IMG/VR virus record: IMGVR_UViG_3300045918_000356
Span: 1 to 43,492 of that record
Reading direction: 5' to 3' (one strand)
Source of the DNA: a virus
Length of the DNA stretch: 43,492 bases
Under the pieces are notes generated by a model. The model made no database searches. It was not told the DNA's origin and saw only the letters and a program-made list of their open reading frames with translations. Below, in pieces: positions 7,801 through 16,550 of this stretch. The stretch's first letter is position 1, and every line of letters begins with the position of its first letter. The translations under genes and the position numbers were made by a program.

Positions 7801-8700
7801 ATGTCTCTTATTAGAGAGAATTTTATTGAACTGGAAGGATCCATTCAAAAAGTTGTTGATGCGTATCTTTCGCAAAAAACTGATTATCTTCCATTACTTT
7901 TCAACGTTGCAAATTCTGAAAGATCACAGGAAAACCATTTTAGTTTAGGTGGACTTGGCGAAATGACAGCGTGGAATGGCTCTGTTAGCTATCAGGAGAT
8001 CATGAAAGGCTATGAAAAAAATTATAGACATATCAAATACAGTACAGGTCAGCAAGTTGAGGAAGCTGTATTGAGATTCAAAGATTACGCTGAAATCAAA
8101 AAGAGAGCAAACAAACTTGGTCAGGCTGTGCATAAGACAATACAAAAACATGCGGCCGCACCTTTCAATTTTGCGTTTGATGCAACGGTACTTGGATCAG
8201 ATGGAGTTCCTTTAGCCTCGGCATCACACAGAATTTGCCCTAACGATGATGCAGGAGTGCAAAGTAATACCGGAACTTTTGATATGACTGTAGATAATAT
8301 CGAAACAATCAAGAGACAAGGCCGGGCATATATGGACGATAAGGGCGACATCATGGATGTGGAATTAAGCCTGATTGTATGCGGTACGTACTGGGAAAAA
8401 ACTGCAAAACAGATTTGCGGTAGTGATAAAGAACCATATGGAGCGGATAATCAAAAGAACATTTACAAAGAAGAGGTTAAATACATTGTAAACCCTTATA
8501 TCACTGGAAAGAAATGGGCTCTTGTTAACCCTGACATCATGAAGGGTGGAGAAGGGTTGAACTGGTATTGGGCACGAGACCCCAAAAAGGTTGAGTATGT
8601 AGATGACTTTGATACCGAGGTCGGAAAATACAAGTCCGTGGGCTGGTGGTCAAAGGGTTGGGACGTATGGTACTTTGGGAATTTCCAGAATCCAGCATAA
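7801..8700 (+). CDS. major capsid protein
   Basis: The 299-aa protein has an N-terminal arm, then a body with SERSQENHFSLGGLGEMTAW, a central AFDATVLGSDGVPLASASHR segment and a Trp-rich C-terminus (WDVWYFGNFQNPA). Size, order and the SLIVCGTYWEKTAKQI helix-strand core fit HK97-fold capsid proteins of the Mu gpT-like kind. It is flanked by terminators on both sides and has a strong ribosome-binding site (GGAGAGTGA), consistent with the most abundant virion protein. No separate protease gene is seen. Confidence 0.85.
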   Translation: MSLIRENFIELEGSIQKVVDAYLSQKTDYLPLLFNVANSERSQENHFSLGGLGEMTAWNGSVSYQEIMKGYEKNYRHIKYSTGQQVEEAVLRFKDYAEIKKRANKLGQAVHKTIQKHAAAPFNFAFDATVLGSDGVPLASASHRICPNDDAGVQSNTGTFDMTVDNIETIKRQGRAYMDDKGDIMDVELSLIVCGTYWEKTAKQICGSDKEPYGADNQKNIYKEEVKYIVNPYITGKKWALVNPDIMKGGEGLNWYWARDPKKVEYVDDFDTEVGKYKSVGWWSKGWDVWYFGNFQNPA

Positions 8701-8735
8701 CCAACAAATCTTAAATTAATTACAAAATAACTAAT

Positions 8736-8773
8736 GAAGCCCGGTGACTCACTACATCCGGGCTTCAATATTT
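8736..8773 (+). terminator. strong rho-independent terminator after the capsid gene
   Basis: GAAGCCCGG (8736-8744) and CCGGGCTTC (8758-8766) form a perfect 9-bp stem, followed by AATATTT. Confidence 0.8.
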
Positions 8774-8790
8774 AAGGAGAGTGAATTTTT

Positions 8791-9333
8791 ATGGGGAATA
8801 GTTCATACGGAAGAAGTTTTGGATATAAAGAAAGCATTTTTGGTGCAGATACTAAGGGTCACAAAGTTAAATCTTACGGAAACACCACAGGTAAATATCT
8901 TGAATGGGACCCTGCAAATGATAAAGCTGTCGTGTCAGGTGATTTAGAGATCACAGGTCAGTTTTTGAAGGGACAGAGATTTGTTGTTACCTATCCGCAA
9001 TTTGCAGCAGCAGATGTAGCAAAAACATTTTTCGTAGCACCTGCGGCATGTAAGATTATTAGTGGAAACGAACGCCATGTAACTGTAGCTGGACAAGCTG
9101 GGGCATTAACAGTGGAAAAATTGACAAGTGGTGAGGCTCCTGGTGCTGGCGATGATTTGTTTGCAACTGGATTTGATATGATTGGGACTACGAATGTGCC
9201 GACTACTCAAACAGCAGTAACAACTTCGGCTGGAACGCTAGCGGCTGGTGATGCACTTTGCTTAAAACTCAAATCAGGAAATGCCGCATCTTATGCATTA
9301 GGTACTTTGTCGATTGTAATGGAATGGTTATAA
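8791..9333 (+). CDS. virion structural protein (decoration-like)
   Basis: The 180-aa protein has a short polar N-terminus and a beta-rich body with many Ala/Gly/Thr turns (KLTSGEAPGAGDDLFATGFD, SAGTLAAGDALCLKLKSGNA). It follows the capsid gene and has its own ribosome-binding site (AAGGAGAGTG) and a terminator downstream. The pattern is like beta-sandwich head-decoration or minor structural proteins in podoviruses. No catalytic motif is seen, and I cannot name the family. Confidence 0.65.
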   Translation: MGNSSYGRSFGYKESIFGADTKGHKVKSYGNTTGKYLEWDPANDKAVVSGDLEITGQFLKGQRFVVTYPQFAAADVAKTFFVAPAACKIISGNERHVTVAGQAGALTVEKLTSGEAPGAGDDLFATGFDMIGTTNVPTTQTAVTTSAGTLAAGDALCLKLKSGNAASYALGTLSIVMEWL

Positions 9334-9339
9334 AATAAT

Positions 9340-9362
9340 GGGGCTTTGGCCCCTTTTATTTT
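9340..9362 (+). terminator. rho-independent terminator
   Basis: GGGGC (9340-9344), loop TTTG, GCCCC (9349-9353), then TTTTATTTT. Confidence 0.8.
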
Positions 9363-9371
9363 GGAGGAAAT

Positions 9372-9536
9372 ATGCGTGAACTAAAACGCGAAGGAATGAT
9401 TGATACATCCGAATTACTTCTTTTTGACATATTACAAGAGCTTAAAAAACTAAATATCAAAATGGAAAACATGAAGTTTTCGGGATCAATTGAAAGAAAG
9501 GGTGAAAAAAATGTTGATGCAACTTGCAAAAGGTGA
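9372..9536 (+). CDS. small helical protein, 54 aa
   Basis: MRELKREGMIDTSELLLFD is followed by an amphipathic helix (LQELKKLNIKMENMK) and a basic end. The ATG follows TTGGAGGAAAT, a strong site. It overlaps the next gene by 26 bases in another frame. Small helical proteins of this kind are common among virion genes, but nothing points to a specific job. Confidence 0.65.
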   Translation: MRELKREGMIDTSELLLFDILQELKKLNIKMENMKFSGSIERKGEKNVDATCKR

Positions 9537-9861
9537 AATCGTTACGCCTACAGAGTTGACGGGCGTAACAGCAACAGTCACATCACAGCCCAAATCCATG
9601 CGTGGTCACAACTCGTTAATCCTGTATTTTTTGTTAACGACGGGTACCGGAACGTGGACGATAAAAATTCAAGGTGCTACTGCTGTAAATGGCACGTTTG
9701 TAGACCATTACGATATTAATGGCGTGCAGATGTCTATAGCAAGCGTTACAGCTAGCAGATCACAAGTGTTTGTTGGTATGCCAGAACATTTTAGGATAGT
9801 GGCTACTGAGGACGTAAGTGGAGCCACTGTTACAGTAGCATACGAAACTCTAACCATGTGA
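9511..9861 (+). CDS. beta-rich virion protein, 116 aa
   Basis: The ATG at 9511 with AAAGGGTGA upstream is preferred over a TTG at 9490. The protein (MLMQLAKGEIVTPTELTG and onwards) is an all-beta Ig/jelly-roll-like chain with alternating Thr/Val strands (GTWTIKIQGATAVNGTF, GATVTVAYETLTM). It lies between capsid and tail genes in the same operon. A role as a head-tail or surface protein is inferred from fold type and position only. Confidence 0.7.
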   Translation: MLMQLAKGEIVTPTELTGVTATVTSQPKSMRGHNSLILYFLLTTGTGTWTIKIQGATAVNGTFVDHYDINGVQMSIASVTASRSQVFVGMPEHFRIVATEDVSGATVTVAYETLTM

Positions 9862-9874
9862 TGGGGGTGATTAC

Positions 9875-10045
9875 GTGATTGCTGGATTACTAGGACGTCC
9901 TGTAGACTCATTGACGTTGGAAGCAGCGGATATTACTCCTGTCGCTGGTGCAACAAACACTATAACTATTACAGTTGTAGACTTCAAAGGAGTTACAAAT
10001 ACAAATTTTTCAGGCACGGTTAACATAACTATATCAGGATATTAA
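9875..10045 (+). CDS. small beta-strand protein, 56 aa
   Basis: The GTG start follows GGGGGTGAT. The chain (MIAGLLGRPVDSLTLEAADI and 36 more residues) is beta-rich, with TITITVVDFKGVTN and SGTVNITISGY. It may be a half-size Ig-like virion protein or a cofactor of its neighbours. I do not recognise a family. Confidence 0.65.
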   Translation: MIAGLLGRPVDSLTLEAADITPVAGATNTITITVVDFKGVTNTNFSGTVNITISGY

Positions 10046-10059
10046 GGGGGAAACAAATT

Positions 10060-10515
10060 ATGACAGTTTCAGCAAAATGGTTTGGTAAGGCACTTATGGC
10101 GGCATTTGGTGGAGCAACATCAGGCGAAGCACCGCTGATAGATTTTTTGAGCGATACAATTAAAGTAGCACTATGCACAAGCTCATACACACCTGATCAA
10201 GACACACACGATTTTTTTGATGACATAACGAATGAGGTAACTGGAACAGGGTATACAGCTGGTGGGGCTACGCTTGGAACTAAAACATTAGGGTATACCG
10301 CTGGAACCAATGTAGTGAAATTTGATGCGGCTGATGTAGCGTGGACAACTGCAACAATTACAGCGAGATACGCAATAATCTACAAAGATACTGGAACGGC
10401 ATCCACTTCTCCGCTGATGGGATATGTAGATTTTGGAGCAGATGTCCACGCTACAGCAGATACATTCACGATTACGCATGCCGCGGCAGGAATATTTACG
10501 CTTACAGCATCCTAA
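10060..10515 (+). CDS. phage structural protein, 151 aa
   Basis: The protein starts MTVSAKWFGKALMAAFGG and has an IKVALCTSSYTPDQDTHDFF segment followed by Gly/Thr-rich beta strands (AATITARYAIIYKDTGTAS is approximate; the visible core is TARYAIIYKDTG). Proteins opening with a short helix and then VALCTS...PDQDTHDFFDDI are common next to tail genes in many phages and are usually annotated as minor virion proteins. Its start has AGGGGGAAA upstream and a terminator follows. Confidence 0.65.
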   Translation: MTVSAKWFGKALMAAFGGATSGEAPLIDFLSDTIKVALCTSSYTPDQDTHDFFDDITNEVTGTGYTAGGATLGTKTLGYTAGTNVVKFDAADVAWTTATITARYAIIYKDTGTASTSPLMGYVDFGADVHATADTFTITHAAAGIFTLTAS

Positions 10516-10522
10516 ACATAAT

Positions 10523-10548
10523 GGGGGCTAGTAGTCCCCTGTTTTTTT
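10523..10548 (+). terminator. rho-independent terminator
   Basis: GGGGG (10523-10527) pairs with CCCC (10536-10539), followed by TGTTTTTTT. Confidence 0.7.
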
Positions 10549-10567
10549 ACAGAGGCGGTGATACAAA

Positions 10568-13500
10568 ATGGCTGAAACTCTCGTGGATAGTTATTCAGAG
10601 AGTAATTATATAGCTGATACATATTCGGAGGCAGAACACAAGGGAAATTCTTTTTATAATACAAATCAGATAGATTTATCAAGTTGCAAATTTTATATCC
10701 GCAAGGTAGGAACACCCACAGGCAATGTTACAGCGAAGTTATACGCACATAGCGGAACATATGGAAGCAGTAGCGTTGTAACTGGATCTGTTTTGGCTAC
10801 GTCGGACAATGTAGACGTAACTACTATTTCTAGTGCGGCGTTTGGACTAGTTACTTTTACTTTTTCGACTCCGTATAACATGGCTGCGACTACTAATTAT
10901 TGTATTGTCGTGGGGATTTCAACGGGTACGGCTGAAAATGGAATAAGAATTGGATATGATAATACAAGTCCATCCCATGGCGGGAATTATTTGACCGAAT
11001 TAGGGGACTATAATAATACTAGAGATATGTGTTTTTATGTGTATGGCAATGCAACAACGACTGGAACGGTAGTATCCGTGGCGGCAGAAGCTACAGCGGA
11101 TGGTATAGCACCTTTGGTAACAGGTAAATCCAATGTCACTGGAGTTGTTGGAACCAGTACAGCTGATGGGGTATCTCCTATAGTAACTGGGAAATCTACC
11201 ATTGCATCTGTTGTGGCAGAAGCTACAGCAGACGCAGTATCACCAAACGTAACGGGAAAGGCAAATGTAGCATCTGTAGTAGCAGAATCCACAGCGGATG
11301 CAATTGAACCTGTAGTAGCTGGTAAGGCTAATGTAACTGGTGTTACTGGAACGAGTACAGCCGATGGGATAGCACCTATAGTGACAGGATTTACCGAAAC
11401 TCTAATAGACAGTTATCCAGAGTCTAATTATACTGTGGATACCTACTCTGCGGAAGAGTTTAAGGGAAATTCGTTTTACAACGAAAATAGGATGGATTTA
11501 TCCAGCTGTAAATTTTATATACGCAAAGCTGGAACGCCTACAGGGAATGTATGTGCTAAACTTTACGCACATGATGGAACATATGGAACAAGTAGTGTAG
11601 TAACTGGTACTGTTTTGGCTACGTCGGATAATGTGGACGTAACTACATTGTCATCGTCAGCGTTTGAACTTGTTACATTCAATTTTTCAACTCCATACAC
11701 TATGGCGGCTTCAAATCATTATTGCATGGTGGTTGGTATATCCACGGGTACGGCAGAGGATTGTATCCGAATCGGATATGACAATACAACTCCTACCCAT
11801 GGAGGTAATTATCTCACGGAGTCGGGAGACTTCAACAATACCAGAGACATGATTTTCTATGTTTATGGTACAGCATCAACAGCTGGTATTGTTGAATCTG
11901 TAGCGGCAGAATCCACAGCGGATGGAATAGCACCTGTAGTATCTGGTAAATCCAATGTAAGTAGCGTTGTTGCAGAATCTACCGCCGATGGTATCTCTCC
12001 GATTATAACAGGCAAAGCAATGGTAGAATCTGTAGTGGCGGAATCTGTAGCGGATGGTATAGTACCAACCGTAACTGGATCAGAAAGTGGATCAGTTTTG
12101 GCAACGGTAGAATCTGTAGTCGCAGAATCCGCAGCTGATGGGATTTCTCCTACAGTAACAGGTAAAGCAAATGTAACTGGAGTTGCAGGAATGAGTACCG
12201 CCAATGGAATATCCCCTGTGGTATCTGGTAAAGCAACTATTATATCCGTGGTGGCAGAAGCTACAGCAGATGGTATAGCACCAATTTTTTACGGATATGC
12301 CAATGGAAAGATGCTTGCACAACCTAGTAGAACCATTGCAGCTACATTTGTGGATGGTGTAGCAACGGTTGAATTAATATTGAATCAGCTGGGAAATAAC
12401 TTGATCCGATTTTCTGCAGAAGGTGTTCGACGGTCACAAACAATCGCATTGAATGTTATCGCAACGACTGGAACAGTAGTATCCGTGGTGGCAGAAGCTA
12501 CAGCAGATGGTATAGCACCAAATATAACGGGAAAGGCAAATGTCACATCCGTGGCGGCAACAAGTATAGCCAATGCAATAGCACCAACAGTAACGGGTGG
12601 AGAAGTTACAGGCAAAGCCCTTAAACAAACATTGCTTAATTACGGCTACCCTATCGCTATCAATGATGTATGGGACGTTGGTCAAGCGGCGGCAATATAT
12701 GCAGATTATGATATTGTCGTATTCGGAGATCAATATGAACATGCAAGCCACGAAGCGCATACGGATACAGTAAATATAATTACAGCTGTAAAGGTATTGA
12801 ATCCTAGTATAGAGATATTTGGATATGTTCCAATTGGGCAGATAAATCCAGCTACACAACTTACCATGGCACAAATGAAAACTTATGTTGACGAATGGTT
12901 TACATCTGGAGCAACTGGAATATTCTTAGACGAGTACGGATTTGACTACATGGTAACACGAGCATGGCAAAACGAAATTGTAGCCTATATTCATGGTAAA
13001 GGAATGAATGTAATTGCAAATAGTTGGGAATCGGATTATGTATTCTCGAAAGAAAATATGTATCTTGATTGGATTGATTTCCACCCCAACACTGGAAGCA
13101 TAGAGCCTATTGTAAACTCAAATGATTATTCATTGTTCGAAAATATGTTCTATGAGTTTGATGTGACCCAAAAAGTAATTGTCAATACTCGGTTGCTAGA
13201 TGCTGTACATTACTATCAAGATGTAGATTCCTTGTATGGTACAACTTATTACGCAAGATTTGGAACTAAAACAATGGCACTAGATGCAATAGATAAGAAT
13301 TATGCTAACAAAAACAAGGCATTTGCGAACGGTTTCTTTGGATCAAAAATCCTCAATATAGATGCTTATTGTGCATCACCTGCCACATGGGGTGCGGATG
13401 ATACCGGATATGTCCATTACAATCAGGGTGATTATGCGGATTTATTCGAAACTAGCAAGCACACTATTACCGTTGCAAGCTATGGCGGGACTGCGAATGC

Positions 13501-13627
13501 GAAATTCACAGCCACGGTAAATGGTAAGGCTATGGAATTAGATTGGCAACCTGGAGCAACACCGAGTGATCCAGCGTTAGGAGTGCATAAGGTATTAATA
13601 GATTCAGTTGAAAAAACAAGTGTATAA
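10568..13627 (+). CDS. tail fibre/tailspike with duplicated beta domains and a glycoside-hydrolase-like domain
   Basis: The 1019-aa protein is modular. Residues about 3-160 and 276-435 are two copies of a jelly-roll domain (SSCKFYIRK.GTPTGNV.AKLYAH), like choice-of-anchor domains. They are followed by runs of a 22-residue repeat built on VVAEATADGIAP.VTGKAN. An Ig-like insert lies near 577-637. From about 683 a TIM-barrel-like region carries SGATGIFLDEYGFDYM, whose acidic pair resembles the active site of GH114-type polysaccharide hydrolases. It probably binds and cuts surface glycan at adsorption. DNA repeats of 66 bp underlie the 22-residue repeats. Confidence 0.75.
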   Translation: MAETLVDSYSESNYIADTYSEAEHKGNSFYNTNQIDLSSCKFYIRKVGTPTGNVTAKLYAHSGTYGSSSVVTGSVLATSDNVDVTTISSAAFGLVTFTFSTPYNMAATTNYCIVVGISTGTAENGIRIGYDNTSPSHGGNYLTELGDYNNTRDMCFYVYGNATTTGTVVSVAAEATADGIAPLVTGKSNVTGVVGTSTADGVSPIVTGKSTIASVVAEATADAVSPNVTGKANVASVVAESTADAIEPVVAGKANVTGVTGTSTADGIAPIVTGFTETLIDSYPESNYTVDTYSAEEFKGNSFYNENRMDLSSCKFYIRKAGTPTGNVCAKLYAHDGTYGTSSVVTGTVLATSDNVDVTTLSSSAFELVTFNFSTPYTMAASNHYCMVVGISTGTAEDCIRIGYDNTTPTHGGNYLTESGDFNNTRDMIFYVYGTASTAGIVESVAAESTADGIAPVVSGKSNVSSVVAESTADGISPIITGKAMVESVVAESVADGIVPTVTGSESGSVLATVESVVAESAADGISPTVTGKANVTGVAGMSTANGISPVVSGKATIISVVAEATADGIAPIFYGYANGKMLAQPSRTIAATFVDGVATVELILNQLGNNLIRFSAEGVRRSQTIALNVIATTGTVVSVVAEATADGIAPNITGKANVTSVAATSIANAIAPTVTGGEVTGKALKQTLLNYGYPIAINDVWDVGQAAAIYADYDIVVFGDQYEHASHEAHTDTVNIITAVKVLNPSIEIFGYVPIGQINPATQLTMAQMKTYVDEWFTSGATGIFLDEYGFDYMVTRAWQNEIVAYIHGKGMNVIANSWESDYVFSKENMYLDWIDFHPNTGSIEPIVNSNDYSLFENMFYEFDVTQKVIVNTRLLDAVHYYQDVDSLYGTTYYARFGTKTMALDAIDKNYANKNKAFANGFFGSKILNIDAYCASPATWGADDTGYVHYNQGDYADLFETSKHTITVASYGGTANAKFTATVNGKAMELDWQPGATPSDPALGVHKVLIDSVEKTSV

Positions 13628-13646
13628 TAAGATTTTTTATTCCGCT

Positions 13647-13666
13647 GCGGGTAATTTAGTTCCCGC
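13647..13666. other. hairpin between tail fibre and adaptor genes
   Basis: GCGGG (13647-13651) pairs with CCCGC (13662-13666) around TAATTTAGTT. No T-tract follows on either strand, so it is more likely a processing or spacing element than a terminator. Confidence 0.4.
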
Positions 13667-13696
13667 AACGGATAGTTATTATTGGGGGTGATCATA

Positions 13697-14683
13697 GTGG
13701 CTACAGTAGCCCAAATCATAGCGTTTGCAGACCGATACTATACATGTAGTGTGACTGAAGCAAACAAAATACTGGACTTAGACGCAATCCATAGCGACGT
13801 TCATTTAGTGCTACAGAGATTAAAGCATGCTAGTGATGTGGCGTACATAACAACAACAGCGTTACGTAAAACTTATTTCCTGCCCACCGCTTGTACGATT
13901 GATAATATCGTCAAGATGGAGGTATCGGCAGTGGCAACGATAGACAACGACACTATTTGGGATGAATACGAATTTGCAGGGAAAAACAGAAGTGTGGATG
14001 GTGGAAAGTATTATCAGATGGCGCACAATTTGCAAGAACAGGATATTTTGTTGTCGGATACTGTATTTGCAAGCCTAGATACAACTACGTATAGCAACGT
14101 GGACGTAATAAAAACAACTGCATTGTCTACTGCAAAAACTGGTACAACTGCAATAGATGGATTTGTAAGAGTGTTTAATTCGTCCTACAACGAATTAACA
14201 GAGATTGCACAGGCTAATATTAATCTAGTGGCATCCATAGGCAAATTTTACTATCACACGGATAATACAATTTGGCTATTTTTAACGCCAGATACATACG
14301 CCACAATAGCGGCGGCACGTACAGGATTGGCAACATATCAAGCGTATTATCAACTTGCTAATCCCGTAACTAGCAAATTTGACATAACAGATTTGGGATC
14401 GCCGATTGCAACTGGTGCGATGACTATTAGAATAACATTTTTCAAATCTCCAAAAACTCTTACTACTACAACGGATGTACCCGAATTAGATCCTCAGTAT
14501 CATAATCTACTCAAATATGGGTTAATACAGGCGTTGGCAAGCCAAGGACAAGACCCTCAGACGGGGATCGCAGATTATTGGCAAGCGAAATACGACGAAG
14601 AACTTGCAAAGATTACGAAAAATTTGCAAGGTAAATTTAATGCGGCTCCCGTAGGTGAAAATTGTCCGAAGGAAGTGTGGTGA
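13697..14683 (+). CDS. head-tail adaptor (P22 gp4-like)
   Basis: The start is GTG at 13697 with GGGGGTGAT upstream; the frame opens 15 bases earlier without a site. The 328-aa protein begins with helices (ATVAQIIAFADRYYTCSVTE) and ends with a helical segment (NLLKYGLIQALASQGQDPQT, then YWQAKYDEELAKITK). That end pattern is common to tail-accessory/adaptor proteins that dock under the portal in short-tailed phages. The next gene resembles P22 gp10, which supports the call. The precise family is not proven. Confidence 0.6.
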   Translation: MATVAQIIAFADRYYTCSVTEANKILDLDAIHSDVHLVLQRLKHASDVAYITTTALRKTYFLPTACTIDNIVKMEVSAVATIDNDTIWDEYEFAGKNRSVDGGKYYQMAHNLQEQDILLSDTVFASLDTTTYSNVDVIKTTALSTAKTGTTAIDGFVRVFNSSYNELTEIAQANINLVASIGKFYYHTDNTIWLFLTPDTYATIAAARTGLATYQAYYQLANPVTSKFDITDLGSPIATGAMTIRITFFKSPKTLTTTTDVPELDPQYHNLLKYGLIQALASQGQDPQTGIADYWQAKYDEELAKITKNLQGKFNAAPVGENCPKEVW

Positions 14684-14687
14684 TGAT

Positions 14688-16076
14688 ATGGCATATTGGG
14701 GAAATAGCGTCAAAGGTAAAATAAGTCCTGAACCATTGTTTAGGATAGGTGATGGCGTCAATACTGCTATACCGCCTATGGAAATTAGCAAGAGCGAGGC
14801 GGTCTCTAGTCTAAATGTAATGTCGGACAATTACCCTGCCCTTTCCGTACGAAAGGGTATGGCAAAATCCTTTGGTACTACATCCGCTCCAGTTACTACA
14901 ATGAATGCGTTTGGCATGTTAAATCCCTCTGAATTACATGTAGTTGATGGAGGAACTTGGAAACGTTGGTCAGGGGGTGCATGGGTAGAAGTTGACGCTT
15001 CCGTGGTGGGTACAGGCGGAACATTAATGTCATTAATCACAGAGGCAACAAGTTTTATGTTAATGTTTAATTCATCCATTCGCTTATCGTGGAATGGTAC
15101 TACTGTAACAAGTTTGACGGCTGCACCAATAACTCCCCTTATAGCCGTAAAGGATAATAAAGTGTATGCGGCAAAAGGTGGAGTTTTATACTGTTCTGCC
15201 GCTGGTGATCCAACCGACTGGACAACGGTCAACGATGCGGACGAAATCCCGCTTACGGGCATAATTGGGGATGCTACAGCGATTATTGCATATAGGGACA
15301 TGATTATAACTTTCGGGGAAAGAACTATGCATCTACTTTTAGGTCAGGATCCTCTTAATTATCAAATGCAGAGCCCAATTGGTGCTGGATGTCTTGCTAG
15401 GCAATCGTTGGTAGTCTCAAACGACATATTATATTTCATCGACGGAACACAATTTAAGGAATTTACTGGTGGCATACCTCGTGAAGTGGGACAAAAAGTA
15501 AGATCATATTTGCAAGCTATACCATTTGCATATCGAGACAAAATCTGCATGTCTGGAAATGGTAAATATGTCTATATTTCAATCCCATATGGAGCAACAA
15601 ATAACAATATTACATTGGTGTACGATACAGAATTCAAAACATGGTATCCGATCGATAGAGGATTCCTTGGATTTGTAACAATATCTAGAGTTTTCTACGG
15701 AATTGATACATCAGGCGTGATTTGGGAACTTAATAATGGTACTGCTGATACAAGTGGAGCAATATATTGGAGTCATATCACGGGAGTTTGGACGAAAGGA
15801 ATATTGAAACAAACAAAAGTTATATCTGATTTTTACATTATCGTTGATTTGCCTGTAGGGAGTACGCTTACAATGTACTATTCCACATCTTATGATAGTG
15901 TATCGGATTGGGTGGAATTGGGTGGAGTTACACCTTCGGCAATTGAGCAAAAAGTAAGGATACAAGTACCTACCACTGAACTACAAGGAATAAATTGGTA
16001 CAGGCTAAAATTTAGCGGATCGGGTCCATGTACAATATTCGAAATTGAGCCACATATCCGCATTAAGGGAGCGTAA
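14688..16076 (+). CDS. DNA-stabilisation/tail hub protein (P22 gp10-like)
   Basis: The start is ATG at 14688 (MAYWGNSVKGKISPEPLF), preceded by GTGGTGATGAT; longer frames overlap the previous gene. The 462-aa chain shows repeated propeller-like blades (VVDGGTWKRWSGGAWVEV, DKICMSGNGKYVYISIPYG, FKTWYPIDRGFLGFV). P22-type gp10 and similar stabilisation proteins close the portal and hold DNA before ejection. Order after the adaptor gene agrees. A general tail protein is the alternative. Confidence 0.65.
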   Translation: MAYWGNSVKGKISPEPLFRIGDGVNTAIPPMEISKSEAVSSLNVMSDNYPALSVRKGMAKSFGTTSAPVTTMNAFGMLNPSELHVVDGGTWKRWSGGAWVEVDASVVGTGGTLMSLITEATSFMLMFNSSIRLSWNGTTVTSLTAAPITPLIAVKDNKVYAAKGGVLYCSAAGDPTDWTTVNDADEIPLTGIIGDATAIIAYRDMIITFGERTMHLLLGQDPLNYQMQSPIGAGCLARQSLVVSNDILYFIDGTQFKEFTGGIPREVGQKVRSYLQAIPFAYRDKICMSGNGKYVYISIPYGATNNNITLVYDTEFKTWYPIDRGFLGFVTISRVFYGIDTSGVIWELNNGTADTSGAIYWSHITGVWTKGILKQTKVISDFYIIVDLPVGSTLTMYYSTSYDSVSDWVELGGVTPSAIEQKVRIQVPTTELQGINWYRLKFSGSGPCTIFEIEPHIRIKGA

Positions 16077-16077
16077 T

Positions 16078-16539
16078 ATGCCAAAGTGGATTCCAACTTA
16101 TTCGGAAAATATGGAAGACTTCATGATCCAGCTAAATAGAAATTTGAGTTACATTTTTGGTAATCTAGATACCACAAACGTTACAAATATTCCTGCACTA
16201 AACGCATTAAATAAGACAATCTCTATAAGTGATTGGGATGCAACTGTAACGTATGGAATTGGGGATGCATGTTACGATTCAGGTGCATTTTATAAGGCAA
16301 CTACAGGGACAAATCTAAACAAGCAACCTACGTTGTTTCCGGATGACTGGGATGTGATAACCATGGGTGGTGGGGTGGGAACGGTTGTCATATTACAGGA
16401 GCTTAACGATCTACTCACACTTGTAGCTTCAGGGGCTTTGATATCGGACGATACCGCCATCGATGGCGAAACAATATCCGGAATTGATGCAAGTTCCGGA
16501 GTGGGATTTGGTGGAACTATTACAGCAACATTGGGTTAA
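16078..16539 (+). CDS. minor tail protein with carbohydrate-binding-like module
   Basis: The start is ATG at 16078 with AAGGGAG upstream. The 153-aa protein has a helical N-terminus (MEDFMIQLNRNLSYIFGNLD), then about residues 52-95 a motif WDATVTYGIGDACYDSGAFY, continued by KATTGTNLNKQP and DDW. This is the spacing of family 5/12-like carbohydrate-binding modules. The C-terminus is a Gly-rich tail. Presumably it attaches to the tail and touches surface sugars. The call is motif-based. Confidence 0.6.
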   Translation: MPKWIPTYSENMEDFMIQLNRNLSYIFGNLDTTNVTNIPALNALNKTISISDWDATVTYGIGDACYDSGAFYKATTGTNLNKQPTLFPDDWDVITMGGGVGTVVILQELNDLLTLVASGALISDDTAIDGETISGIDASSGVGFGGTITATLG

Positions 16540-16550
16540 GGGGTGATAAT

